64,000 bases of DNA from Streptomyces antarcticus (GTDB taxonomy: Bacteria > Actinomycetota > Actinomycetes > Streptomycetales > Streptomycetaceae): NCBI RefSeq assembly GCF_026627255.1, contig NZ_JAPNLM010000022.1:81950-145949 (forward strand), read 5' to 3'. Made by a program: the position numbers and the translations under genes. This document shows, piece after piece, positions 51,005-59,481 of this stretch. The notes beneath the pieces are model-generated. The model was not told where the DNA came from and searched no databases. It saw only the letters and a program-made list of their open reading frames with translations. How positions within the stretch are numbered: the stretch's first letter is position 1; each line of letters starts with the position of its first letter.

Positions 51005-52630
51005 ATGCAGGGTGTGAGCAACTTCCGCACGACCTTCATCCGCGGCCTCAAGGGCGCCGCGGCCGGCCTGCTGGCCGGTTACACCGCCCTGGCGGTCGCC
51101 GAACTCGTCGCCTCCCTGGCGCGGCCGGAGGCCGGACCGGTGACCGTCGTCGGCGGCGCGGCCATCGACCGGACGCCGGCCGCGGTGAAGGACTTCGCGA
51201 TCCGCACCTTCGGCGAGAGCGACAAGCTCGTCCTCCAGCTCGGCATCCTGGCGACCCTCGGCCTCCTCGCCGTCGCGCTGGGCCTGCTCTCCCTGCGGTA
51301 CCGGCGCACCGGCGCCGCCGGTGTGCTCCTGTTCGGCGTCATCGGCGCGGCGGCCGCGCTGACCCGGCCCGACACCCAGGGCCCCGTGGACGCCCTGCCC
51401 TCCCTCGTCGGCGCGCTCGCGGGCGCGGCGATCCTCTACCTCCTGGCCGGCAGGATCGTCTCCGTCGCCGGACCGGAGCCCTTGGCCGGACCGGACACCG
51501 CCGCCGGACCGGAGCCCGTGGCCGGAGGGCGCCAAGGGCGCTGGTCGCGGCGGGGGTTCCTTGCCGCGGCCTCGGTCACCGCCGTCGCCGCCACCGGCCT
51601 GGGGGCTCTGGGTCGTACGCTCTCCGGCCGTCGCGGCCAGGGCGCCGTGGCATCCAGGGAAGGGCTGAAGCTTCCCGCACCGGCGTCGCCGGCCCCCGCC
51701 CTGCCGGCCGGAGTCCAGCTGAAGGCCCAGGGCATCAGCTCCTTCACCACGCCGAACAAGGACTTCTACCGCGTCGACACCGCCCTGGTCGTCCCCAAGG
51801 TCGACGCCGACACCTGGCGGCTGCGCATCCACGGCAAGGGAGTCGCCCGGCCGCGCACCTACACCCTCCAGGACCTGCTCGAACGTCCCCTGATCGAGCG
51901 CGACATCACCCTGACCTGCGTGTCCAACGAGGTCGGCGGCCCCTACATCGGCCACGCCCGCTGGCTCGGCGTCCGCCTGGCCGACCTGCTGCGCGAGTGC
52001 GGCGTCAAGCCGCCCTCGAAGGGCGGCCCCGCCGACCAGCTCGTCGCCCGCTCCGTCGACGGGATGGCGCTCGGCTCCCCGGTCGAGGACGTCATGGACG
52101 GCCGCGACGCGATCCTCGCCGTCGGCATGAACGGCGAACCGCTCCCCTTCGACCACGGCTTCCCCGTACGGATGCTCGTCCCCGGCCTCTACGGGTACGT
52201 GTCGGCCTGCAAGTGGATCAAGGACCTGGAGCTCACCACCTTCGACGCCTACGACGCCTACTGGGTCAAGCGCAAGTGGGCCCGCAAGGCGCCGATCAAG
52301 ACGCAGGCCCGCATCGACACCCCCAAGCCCTTCGCCCGCCCGGCCGCAGGCGCCGTTGTCGTCGCCGGCGTGGCGTGGGCCCAGCACCGCGGCATCGACC
52401 GCGTCGAGGTACGGATCGACGACGGGCCCTGGCAGGACGCGGACCTCGCGCCGCAGGCCGGCATCGACACCTGGCGCCAGTGGTCCTTCCCCTGGAAGGC
52501 CGCGGCCGGCGGCCACACCCTCACCGTCCGGGCCACCGACGGCACCGGCGCCGTGCAGACCGAGGAGCGCGCCCGGACCGTCCCCGACGGGGCCAGCGGC
52601 TGGCACAGCGTCTTCGTCACCGCCGGATAG
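51005..52630 (+). CDS. Membrane-bound molybdopterin oxidoreductase (sulfite-oxidase family)
   Basis: 541 aa from ATG 51005. Four N-terminal membrane helices precede a Tat-like motif (SRRGFLAAASVTAVAA, about residue 183). A secreted molybdopterin domain follows, with the cofactor Cys in DITLTCVSNEVGG and substrate region FPVRMLVPGLYGYVSACKW. A C-terminal immunoglobulin-like dimerisation domain ends it (VEVRIDDGPWQDA). It likely oxidises a sulfur or protein-sulfoxide substrate outside the cell. It sits beside the fasciclin lipoprotein, as in SigK-type clusters. Confidence 0.9.
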   Translation: MQGVSNFRTTFIRGLKGAAAGLLAGYTALAVAELVASLARPEAGPVTVVGGAAIDRTPAAVKDFAIRTFGESDKLVLQLGILATLGLLAVALGLLSLRYRRTGAAGVLLFGVIGAAAALTRPDTQGPVDALPSLVGALAGAAILYLLAGRIVSVAGPEPLAGPDTAAGPEPVAGGRQGRWSRRGFLAAASVTAVAATGLGALGRTLSGRRGQGAVASREGLKLPAPASPAPALPAGVQLKAQGISSFTTPNKDFYRVDTALVVPKVDADTWRLRIHGKGVARPRTYTLQDLLERPLIERDITLTCVSNEVGGPYIGHARWLGVRLADLLRECGVKPPSKGGPADQLVARSVDGMALGSPVEDVMDGRDAILAVGMNGEPLPFDHGFPVRMLVPGLYGYVSACKWIKDLELTTFDAYDAYWVKRKWARKAPIKTQARIDTPKPFARPAAGAVVVAGVAWAQHRGIDRVEVRIDDGPWQDADLAPQAGIDTWRQWSFPWKAAAGGHTLTVRATDGTGAVQTEERARTVPDGASGWHSVFVTAG

Positions 52631-52677
52631 CCCCCGAAGCCGCCGGCCCCCGAAGCCGCCGGCCCCCGACGGGCCGG
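52631..52677. repeat. Tandem 16-bp repeat x2 plus partial
   Basis: CCCCCGAAGCCGCCGG at 52631-52646 and 52647-52662, then a partial copy to 52677. It lies just after the oxidoreductase stop. Confidence 0.8.
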
Positions 52678-52760
52678 TCCGCTGACGGGCCGGCCCCCTC
52701 AGATCAGACCAGACCACACCCCCTTCAGAAGAATCACCCATGCCCCAGGAGAGGTTCACC

Positions 52761-53411
52761 ATGTCCAACACCCTGCGCATCCGCCGTACCGCGCTCGCCG
52801 TCGCCGCGGCGGTCGTTCTGCCGTTCTCGCTCGCGGCCTGCTCGGAGTCGGGCAAGGACGCCGCCGCCGGCTCCACCGCCGACAAGAGCTCCGACTCCGC
52901 CGCCTCAGAGGCGGCCACCCCGGCCGCGCCGGCCGCGGACGGGCCGTTCGGCTCGGCCTGTGCGGGCGTTCCGGCGGAGGGTGCGGGTTCGTTCGACGGG
53001 ATGGCGAAGGACCCGGTGGCGACGGCCGCCTCCAACAACCCGGCCCTGTCGACGCTGGTCACCGCGGTCAAGCAGGCCGGCCTGGTGGACACCCTCAACA
53101 ACGCCAAGGACATCACGGTGTTCGCGCCGACCAACGACGCCTTCGCGAAGATCCCGAAGGCCGACCTGGACAAGGTCCTCGCCGACAAGGCCACCCTGAC
53201 GAAGATCCTCACCTACCACGTCGTGGGCGAGAAGCTGACGCCGCAGCAGCTGGAGAACGGCTCCTTCGACACCCTGGAGAAGACCAAGGTGACCACCGCC
53301 GGCTCCGGCGAGGCGTACAAGGTCAACGGCACGTCCAGTGTCGTCTGCGGCAACGTCAAGACCGCCAACGCCAACGTCTACATCGTCGACACCGTCCTGA
53401 TGCCCAAGTAA
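52761..53411 (+). CDS. Fasciclin-domain lipoprotein (MPT83-like)
   Basis: 216 aa from ATG 52761, after GGAGAGG. Lipobox LAAC near residue 28, Ala/Ser-rich spacer, then a single fasciclin domain: VATAASNNPALSTLVTAVKQ, DITVFAPTNDAFAKIP, LTYHVV and NANVYIVDTVLMPK. It is a surface-anchored adhesion-like protein and a SigK-regulon type in mycobacteria. A perfect 17-bp terminator follows. Confidence 0.93.
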   Translation: MSNTLRIRRTALAVAAAVVLPFSLAACSESGKDAAAGSTADKSSDSAASEAATPAAPAADGPFGSACAGVPAEGAGSFDGMAKDPVATAASNNPALSTLVTAVKQAGLVDTLNNAKDITVFAPTNDAFAKIPKADLDKVLADKATLTKILTYHVVGEKLTPQQLENGSFDTLEKTKVTTAGSGEAYKVNGTSSVVCGNVKTANANVYIVDTVLMPK

Positions 53412-53440
53412 CACCACCCGGTGCCCGCTGCGGCACACGC

Positions 53441-53478
53441 CCGCGGGCCGGGACTCCCGTCGGAGTCCCGGCCCGCGG
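53441..53478. terminator. Bidirectional terminator
   Basis: Perfect 17-bp stem (53441-53457, 53462-53478), loop CGTC, between convergent fasciclin and DUF4394 genes. Confidence 0.85.
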
Positions 53479-53492
53479 ACGTGCGCTCACGG

Positions 53493-54368
53493 CTAGCCCT
53501 GGTTCAGCGGCAGCGCGATGTCCGTGACCTGCTGCCGGGCCGGGAACGTACCGCGCCCGGTCGCCTTGCCGTTCAGCACGTTGATCTCGTACAGGCCGTA
53601 CGAGCCGCCGGCGCCGATGGTGGCGAAGCCCCTGTTCACGCCGGTCTTGACGGAGTAGTAGATGTCGAAGCCGGCGTTCGGCGCGGCGTTGACGCCGAGG
53701 TTGCCGGTGGGCGCGAGGGTGCCCGCGTTGGCCGGGGACTGCAGCGAGATCCGGTCTGCCGCGGTGTCCAGGTCGAACAGGGTCGTGGCCGTAGCGGCGT
53801 TCAGGTCGTTGTTCGTGTACGCGGCTCCGGTGACGCCCGTCGCGGTGGACGGCGGCATGGTCGGGTTGGTCAGGGTGCCGTCGACGGTGGTGCCGAGCGG
53901 GGCCGCGGCGTCGTCGATGTTGTGGCGCAGGTTCTGCCCGGTGTCGGAGATGACCCGCAACCGGTTCGCGGCCGGATTGAAGTCGACGCCGAACTGCGCC
54001 CCCGACAGGGCGACGGTGAGCTGGGAGACCTTCACGGCCTTGGCGTTGGTGGTGCTGAGGGTGTAGACGCCGCCCCGGTCGCCGACGCCGTACAGCCGCT
54101 CGTTCTGGACGCGGAAGTCGATGCCCACCAGCTTGGTGTCGCCCCGCAGGCCGGATACCTTGCCGATCGAGAAGGTCTTGGACGGACTGTCGACGTCGAA
54201 CTCCACCAGCCGCTGGTCAGCCGTCAGACCGACGGCCCGCAGGTCCGCGTGCGCCATGGCCGGCGCGGCCTCGCGGGTGCTTCCGGTGTCGGCCGTCGCG
54301 AGGGCCGGGGCCGCGCAGACGGCGGCGAGGACGGCGGAGACGGCGATGACAGTGCTGCGAGTAAGCAT
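53493..54368 (-). CDS. Secreted DUF4394 protein
   Basis: 291 aa from ATG 54366-54368 (AAGGTGA ahead). A signal peptide (MLTRSTVIAVSAVLAAVCAA) precedes a DUF4394 beta-propeller-like domain: LVGIDFRVQNERLYGVGDRG, FGVDFNPAANRLRVISDTGQ and AYTNNDLNAATATTLFDLDT. Its function is unknown; it may bind extracellular ligands. It is often near fasciclin and SigK-type genes. Confidence 0.88.
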   Translation of the reverse strand: MLTRSTVIAVSAVLAAVCAAPALATADTGSTREAAPAMAHADLRAVGLTADQRLVEFDVDSPSKTFSIGKVSGLRGDTKLVGIDFRVQNERLYGVGDRGGVYTLSTTNAKAVKVSQLTVALSGAQFGVDFNPAANRLRVISDTGQNLRHNIDDAAAPLGTTVDGTLTNPTMPPSTATGVTGAAYTNNDLNAATATTLFDLDTAADRISLQSPANAGTLAPTGNLGVNAAPNAGFDIYYSVKTGVNRGFATIGAGGSYGLYEINVLNGKATGRGTFPARQQVTDIALPLNQG

Positions 54369-54509
54369 GTTCACCTTTCGGAGACGTGCGTACCCCCGCC
54401 CGGAACCGGGCGAGGTCTCACAGGCTTCGGAGCGGGCCCGCCCCCGGATGTGGACCGCCGCCCGAGTCCACTCCAACGGCCCAGCGGGCGGCGCCGCCCC
54501 GCTGCCGGT

Positions 54510-55304
54510 CTACGCGGTGCCGGCGGAGCAGTCGGCCGCGGCCGGCCCGCCGGAGCCGCCGGTTCCGCCCGAGCGTCCCAAGGTCTCTTCGTTCAGCGAG
54601 AAGGAGAGTACGAGTCCGGCCCCCCCGGCGTGCGCCCCGGTGAGTTCGACCCCCGCCGGGAGGTCGTCGAGGCGGACGGTGCGGGGTGCGAGCCGGTCGG
54701 TGAAAGCGGAGGCGCCCGGCAGCGAGGACACCCGGTCCACCGGTATGTCCCGGCCGAAGACCCCGATGGTGGCGGGCGTGACGGTGAGACTGTCGGCCGT
54801 GGTCGACAGGGTCGTCCTGACGGTGACGGGCAGGCCCAGGTCCCCGGCGGACCCGGAGAGGACGAGGTTCTTCCCGTCCGACCCCACGGTCATCCCGGCG
54901 GCCGCGTCCCCGCCGCCGCTCCCTTCGCCGCCTCCGCCGCCTCCGCCGAGACGATTCTGTAGTCCGCTGTAGGGCACGGTGGCCTCGGCGGTGCCGCCCG
55001 CGCCCGCGCCGTCCCGGGTCACGTCCTCCAAGACGGCCTCGACGTCCATCTCCGTGCCCTGCCGCCGGACTCCCTCGGCCTTGACGCGAACGGTACCGAC
55101 GCTCCCGGTCAGGGCGCGCAACCCGGCGAAGGAGCTGTCCAGTTCCGCGGTGACCGGCCCCCTCGCGTGGAGGCGGCAGCTCGCGGCCGACACGACGCGC
55201 TCCTCGACCCGGCTCCGGACCACGAGGTCCGTGGCGGTGGCGGCGACCGTCGCCGCGACGAGGCAGGCGGCGGTGATGACCAACGTCTTGCGGCGGGGCT
55301 TCAC
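54510..55304 (-). CDS. DUF2993 (LmeA-like) lipid-binding protein
   Basis: 264 aa. GTG 55302-55304 overlaps the TetR stop (GTGA), so it is translationally coupled to it. An N-terminal signal anchor (LVITAACLVAATVAATATDL) precedes the LmeA beta-sheet domain (VRVKAEGVRRQGTEMDVEAV, LPVTVRTTLSTTADSLTVTP) with a Gly-rich insert. In mycobacteria LmeA binds phosphoinositides for lipomannan elongation; here the ligand is unknown. Confidence 0.85.
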   Translation of the reverse strand: MKPRRKTLVITAACLVAATVAATATDLVVRSRVEERVVSAASCRLHARGPVTAELDSSFAGLRALTGSVGTVRVKAEGVRRQGTEMDVEAVLEDVTRDGAGAGGTAEATVPYSGLQNRLGGGGGGGEGSGGGDAAAGMTVGSDGKNLVLSGSAGDLGLPVTVRTTLSTTADSLTVTPATIGVFGRDIPVDRVSSLPGASAFTDRLAPRTVRLDDLPAGVELTGAHAGGAGLVLSFSLNEETLGRSGGTGGSGGPAAADCSAGTA

Positions 55305-55927
55305 AGTGCGGGAGTTCCGTTCCGGGCGAGGATGGCGAAGGCCTTGGGCAGGAGCGGGGCCGCGTCTGCGGCGGTGCCGGCCTCACGGCGGGCCCGCTGG
55401 GTGCGCAGCACGGCGCGGGCGGCCGAGAGCGCGGAGCATGCGACCACCATGGCGTACAGGTCGGCGTCGGGCATGTCGTCGGGGAGCCGCCGCAGCACCA
55501 GGAGGCTGAGCCGGTCCTCGAACTCGGCGAACGCCTGCGTCAGCCGGGTCCTGATCAGGCCCTGGCTCTCGGTGCCCGCCAGCGAGTGGGTCAGTCCCGT
55601 CAGGGTGCTCTGCGCGTACGGGACCGCGGCCTCCGTCAGGGCTTGGCACACCGCCTCGAGGGGGTCCTCGTCCAGCGGTCGTACGGTCAGCGCCGCCTCG
55701 ACGAACGCGAACAGCTCCGCGCTGTCCGGCAGCAGCAGGGACTCCTTGCTCTCGAAGTAGCGGAAGAACGTGCGCTCCGACACGTTCGCCGCCGCCGCGA
55801 TGTCGGTGACCGTGGTGCCTGCGAAGCCGCGCTCGGCGAAGAGGGCGGCCGCGCACGCACGCAGGGCGCGACGGGTCTGCTCCTTCTTGCGTTCCCGCAG
55901 GCCAGGCAGGGGGTTCTCGGGTGCCAT
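55301..55927 (-). CDS. TetR-family regulator (with DUF2993)
   Basis: 208 aa from ATG 55925-55927. HTH: ALFAERGFAGTTVTDIAAAA then VSERTFFRYFESKESLL. A TGGCA-N4-TGCCA dyad (55965-55978) upstream could be its operator. It leads a two-gene unit with the LmeA-like protein and is divergent from the frameshifted small membrane gene at 56028. Confidence 0.9.
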   Translation of the reverse strand: MAPENPLPGLRERKKEQTRRALRACAAALFAERGFAGTTVTDIAAAANVSERTFFRYFESKESLLLPDSAELFAFVEAALTVRPLDEDPLEAVCQALTEAAVPYAQSTLTGLTHSLAGTESQGLIRTRLTQAFAEFEDRLSLLVLRRLPDDMPDADLYAMVVACSALSAARAVLRTQRARREAGTAADAAPLLPKAFAILARNGTPAL

Positions 55928-56027
55928 GGCGTACACCCTCACCCATGACGGCAGACGTGTCAATTGGCACCACTGCCACTTGTGACCCAGTGTCCCTTGG
56001 CGGTCCTGCCACTTCCCCGGAGTCGCC

Positions 56028-56200
56028 GTGTCCGCCGCCCTGCCCGAACCCCTGCCGCAGCCCGACCTCCTCGACGGCCGCGATCCGGTCGAGGCCGCCG
56101 GCCGGACCACCGCCACCAGCGCCACGCGGTCCTGGCCGCCGCGATGACCGTCGCCGTGGCCCTCCTCGGCCTCTCCGCCTGCGGGCTCACCTTCGTGTGA
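56028..56200 (+). pseudogene. Small membrane protein, probable frameshift
   Basis: GTG 56028 has CGGAG six bases ahead and opens VSAALPEPLPQPDLLDGRDP, typical of short Streptomyces leader-like proteins. The frame then stops after RSWPPR. The neighbouring frame supplies a good membrane helix (HAVLAAAMTVAVALLGLSAC) ending GLTFV. Joining them near 56105-56120 would give about 57 residues; one base is off. A sequencing error is possible. Confidence 0.5.
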
Positions 56201-56304
56201 GACCCGGCCCGCCGGGGCCCGGACGGCGGGCCGGACGGCGGGCCGGGCCGGGCCCCGGCGGGCGGCCGGCTCCCAGCGGGCGGCCGGCTTCCGGCGGGCG
56301 CGGG

Positions 56305-56922
56305 TCAGGCCCCGGGACCTCCGGACGCCGAGGGGTCGCGGACCAGGGCGAACGCGGTCCGGGAGATCAGGGCGTCCGTCGCGGGCGACGGGGTGCCCGC
56401 GATGCCCGAGCGCATCAGCGCGCTGCCCTCGAGCAGCGCGATGAACGCCTCCGCCCGCGCGCGCCGATCCGCCTCGGGCAGGCCGGGCAGGTGGAGGCGG
56501 ATCTGTTCGGCGACCAGGTCCGCGTAGCGCCCGTAGAACGCCCGGACGGCCGCGGCGACCGCCTCGTCCCGGGCCGCCAGGGCCCACAGTTCGACGAACA
56601 GCCGTACCAGCCCGGGGTCGTTCTGCTCGGCGAGCAGCAGCTCGATCATCCGCTCCAGGGGGACCGGCTCCGCCCCCTCGCCCCCGTCCAGGCCCGGGGC
56701 GACCTCGGCGAGGCGGTCCAGGGAGCGGCGCAGGAGGCGGTCGAGGACGGCTTCGAGCAGGCTGTCGCGCGTGGGGAAGTAGTACTGGAGGTGGCCGAGG
56801 CGCACTCCGGCGGCCTCGGCCACGGCGCGTACGGACAACGCGCCGTGGCCGCCGCCGACCAGCGTGCGCTCGGCGGCGTCGAGGAGCTCGGCCCGCCGGG
56901 CGGAACCCTTCGCCGTACTCAC
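56305..56922 (-). CDS. TetR-family regulator (with NAD-binding protein)
   Basis: 205 aa. GTG 56920-56922 overlaps the preceding stop (GTGA). HTH: ALSVRAVAEAAGVRLGHLQY then YFPTRDSLLEAVLDRLL. A C-terminal TetR_C-like helical region follows. It is the second gene of a two-gene unit whose promoter carries a perfect 16-bp palindrome (58055-58070), so it probably autoregulates that operon. Confidence 0.9.
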   Translation of the reverse strand: MSTAKGSARRAELLDAAERTLVGGGHGALSVRAVAEAAGVRLGHLQYYFPTRDSLLEAVLDRLLRRSLDRLAEVAPGLDGGEGAEPVPLERMIELLLAEQNDPGLVRLFVELWALAARDEAVAAAVRAFYGRYADLVAEQIRLHLPGLPEADRRARAEAFIALLEGSALMRSGIAGTPSPATDALISRTAFALVRDPSASGGPGA

Positions 56923-58043
56923 GCGGCGGCCCCAGCGGCGGTCTCCGCGACGGGACCGGCGATGTCGCGCCCGGTGACGTCGACCCGTACGCCGGCCGCC
57001 TCCAGGGCCGGCAGCAGGGTGCCCGGCAGCGGGTGCGACTCCGGGAAGGCGAGGCCGGTCCGCGCGGGCGCGCCGTCGGCGCCGAGCACCCGGCGCAGCC
57101 CGAGCAGGGCTCCGACCGCGGTCAGCCGGGCCTGGCCGTGCGGGTCGGTGACGGTGGCCCGCAGGATGCCGCCCGGCCCCTCGACCTCGATGCGCAGGGT
57201 GGCGGTCCCGCCGCCCCCGGGGGCGTAGAGCAGGCGCCGACGCACCGGACGCCAGCGCTCGCCGCGGGCGCGCCGGAAGAAGCCGATGCGGCCCAGGCCG
57301 ACCAGGGCGGACGTGGCGGCGGTGCTGCTGAAGCCGATGCGGGTCGTCACGGTACGGGCCCCGAGGGTCAGCGGCAGGGTGAACTGCTCGGGGGTGTCGA
57401 TCCGGGCCACCTTGGTGCGGTGGTCCCCGATGCTCAGCGTCCGCGCGCCGCTGAGCGGGGAGACCGCCTTGGCGCGGCCGCCTTCGAGCACCTCGAAGTC
57501 GACGCCGAGGCGGTCCATGAACTCCACCGAGTCGGCTCCGGCCCGGTCGGTGAGGTCGTAGCGGATGGAGGTCTCCACGCGGTCGGCCCCGCCGAGGCGC
57601 TCCGCGAGCGCGGCGGCGACCAGCGGCACCACGCCGCCCATCCAGCCCGAGGAGAGCAGGACCGGCGCGGCGGGGCCCGTCCCGGGCAGGCCGAGCGAGG
57701 CCAGCGCGGCCGCGCGCTGCACCCGCGACGTCCAGCGCGTCACGTCCACGTACGGGACCCCGCCGGCGAGGGCGGCCCGCAGCACGCGGTCGTCCGGATC
57801 GTTGACGAGGCCCACCACGGCCCGCGCCGCGGCCTGGAACGGCTCGGGGTCGGAGAGGTCCCAGCGCCGGGCGCCGGCTCCCAGTTCGCGGCACAGGTCC
57901 GCGGCCCTGGCGGGCGTACGGCCCGCGAGCAGGAGGGGCCACGTTCCCGCGGCCATGCGGGCCAGTTCCGCGCCCACCGTTCCGTACCCGCCGACGAGGA
58001 GCACCGGTCCCTCGGGGTCGTGCATGAGCTGATCGTTGTTCAT
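56919..58043 (-). CDS. Saccharopine dehydrogenase-like NAD(P)-binding protein
   Basis: 374 aa from ATG 58041-58043, where a TATAGT -10 box seven bases ahead suggests a leaderless message. Rossmann start: VLLVGGYGTVGAELARMAAG, then LLLAGRTPARAADLCRELGA. The middle (SSGWMGGVVPLVAAALAERL) and RIGFSSTAATSALVGL suit trans-acting enoyl-reductase/saccharopine-like proteins. The substrate is unknown. TetR follows by overlap. Confidence 0.85.
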   Translation of the reverse strand: MNNDQLMHDPEGPVLLVGGYGTVGAELARMAAGTWPLLLAGRTPARAADLCRELGAGARRWDLSDPEPFQAAARAVVGLVNDPDDRVLRAALAGGVPYVDVTRWTSRVQRAAALASLGLPGTGPAAPVLLSSGWMGGVVPLVAAALAERLGGADRVETSIRYDLTDRAGADSVEFMDRLGVDFEVLEGGRAKAVSPLSGARTLSIGDHRTKVARIDTPEQFTLPLTLGARTVTTRIGFSSTAATSALVGLGRIGFFRRARGERWRPVRRRLLYAPGGGGTATLRIEVEGPGGILRATVTDPHGQARLTAVGALLGLRRVLGADGAPARTGLAFPESHPLPGTLLPALEAAGVRVDVTGRDIAGPVAETAAGAAA

Positions 58044-58050
58044 GAGAGTG

Positions 58051-58070
58051 ACTATAGGTCACGTGACCTA
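58051..58070 (-). promoter_or_regulatory. Leaderless promoter with TetR operator
   Basis: TATAGT (-10, minus strand, 58051-58056) ends seven bases before the ATG. The perfect palindrome TAGGTCACGTGACCTA (58055-58070) overlaps it. It is a likely TetR-repressed start. Confidence 0.7.
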
Positions 58071-58315
58071 GAAAATGTCGAGCCGCCCGACGGTTGCGAG
58101 TAGCGCGACCGGGCTCCGTGCCGCACGAGGACCTCGCCGTCGGCGCGCCGCACCGGGGTCAGGTACGGGTTCCTCACGAGCCGGTCGGGCGACTGGCCCG
58201 GCGCGCCGGCCGGCGGTGCGGGGACGCGGCCGGAAGGCCGCCGTCGAGCGTGCCTGGCCCGGCGGCCCGCCGGCCCGAGACCGGGACCGGGGGCCCCGCG
58301 CGGGCCCGTGCGGGC

Positions 58316-59330
58316 CTACGCCCGCCCGTCCGATGCGGGGCCGCCCCGGGCCGCCCCGCCGAGGCGGCACAGTGCGGCCGCCGTCAGGGCCCGGACGCCG
58401 GCCGGCAGTGCGGTACGGGCGTCGGGGGCGAAGTCCGGGGGGTGGTTGGACGGGAGGGGCGACCCCTGCGCTCGGGCCCGGGACCACGCGGCCATACCGG
58501 CCGTGCCCAGCATCCAGTACCCGAGCCCGACCCCGGACGCACCGTGGAGCTCCCGCCCCGCCTCGCCGAACAGCCCGAAGTCCTCGGTCGCCGGCGAAGC
58601 CGGCCACGCCGCGACCCGCTCGGCGCCGAACTCCGCCCGGTGGGCCCCGCGTACCGCCTCCGTCACGGCCGGGTCCGGAGTGACGGCCGGGGACGAGGGC
58701 ACCCGTACGACGTCCGGCTTCCTGGGGCAGTCCGCCGCCGCGCACTCGGCGCGCACGATCCGCTCCACCGCGCGCGCCGCCCGTTCCAGCGAGGCCCCGC
58801 TCACCGCCCTTACCGTGAGCGCCAGTTCGGCCCGGTCCGGGATCACGTTGGCCCGCTCGCCCGCGTGGAACGCTCCGACCGTCACGGCCACCTGGTCGGC
58901 CGGAGCCGTCTCCCGCGCCACCACCGACTGGAGCCGGGTCACCACGTGCCAGGACGGCATCATGTCCAGCGGCAGGAACGAGCCGGACAGGAACGCCATC
59001 GGCACCATCATGTAGTTGGCGATGGCCGCGACCGCCTCCGGCGTGTTGGCGTACGTACCGACGATCACGCCGATCGCCAGGAACGCCGTGATGCCGAGGA
59101 CCAGCGCGGGCAGCACCAGCGGCCAGCGCCCGTCCAGTTCGAGCCCGAACAGCGGCAGCATCGCCACCCCCCTGAACACCGCCGCCTGCACCACGCCGAC
59201 GACCAGGGCCAGCACGTACCGGGAGGCGAGCACGGTGGTCAGCGGGGTCGGGGTGAGCCGGATCAGCCGCAGCAGGTCGTCGCGCCGCCACTGCATCAGC
59301 AGCAGCCGGGCGGGGGCGTGCGGTTCATTG
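58316..59330 (-). pseudogene. Chimeric relic: ABC-2 permease fused in frame to M20 peptidase C-half
   Basis: The first part (minus strand, about 59330-58950) is the last half of an ABC-2 permease: WRRDDLLRLIRLTPTPLT, four hydrophobic segments, and MAFLSGSFLPLDMMPSW. Around 58948 it continues without a stop into an M20D amidohydrolase: VVTRLQSVVARETAPADQ, VTVGAFHAGERANVIPD, and TEDFGLFGEAGRELHG. An NHPPDFAPD tail closes it. Neither has its N-terminus, and no ribosome site is visible. It looks like the scar of a deletion joining two genes. Confidence 0.75.
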
Positions 59331-59364
59331 CCCGGCCATGCCGGCGTCACGTCCGCTTCGTGGC

Positions 59365-59382
59365 GGCTACCCGCGGGTAGCC
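59365..59382. promoter_or_regulatory. Perfect 18-bp palindrome upstream of phytase
   Basis: GGCTACCCGCGGGTAGCC is a perfect palindrome 100 bp before the phytase start. It could be an operator; nothing nearby identifies the regulator. Confidence 0.5.
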
Positions 59383-59481
59383 CAGAGTGGTCGCGATCCT
59401 TGGAAGTACGGCCGCTTCTCCGTCCCGATGCGCGCGACCGTCCCCGAGGCCCCTGAATCCGTTCCACGAGCAGGAGGCAAC

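Noticed and set aside
50540..53212. Minus-strand extension that would make the anti-sigma factor 1138 residues long
   Set aside because: Opposite the oxidoreductase and fasciclin genes and without recognisable domains; ATG 50539 has a good ribosome site.
59322..59345. PHO box ahead of the phytase
   Set aside because: A single GTTCATT-like unit is present but the required second direct repeat 11 bp away is not.
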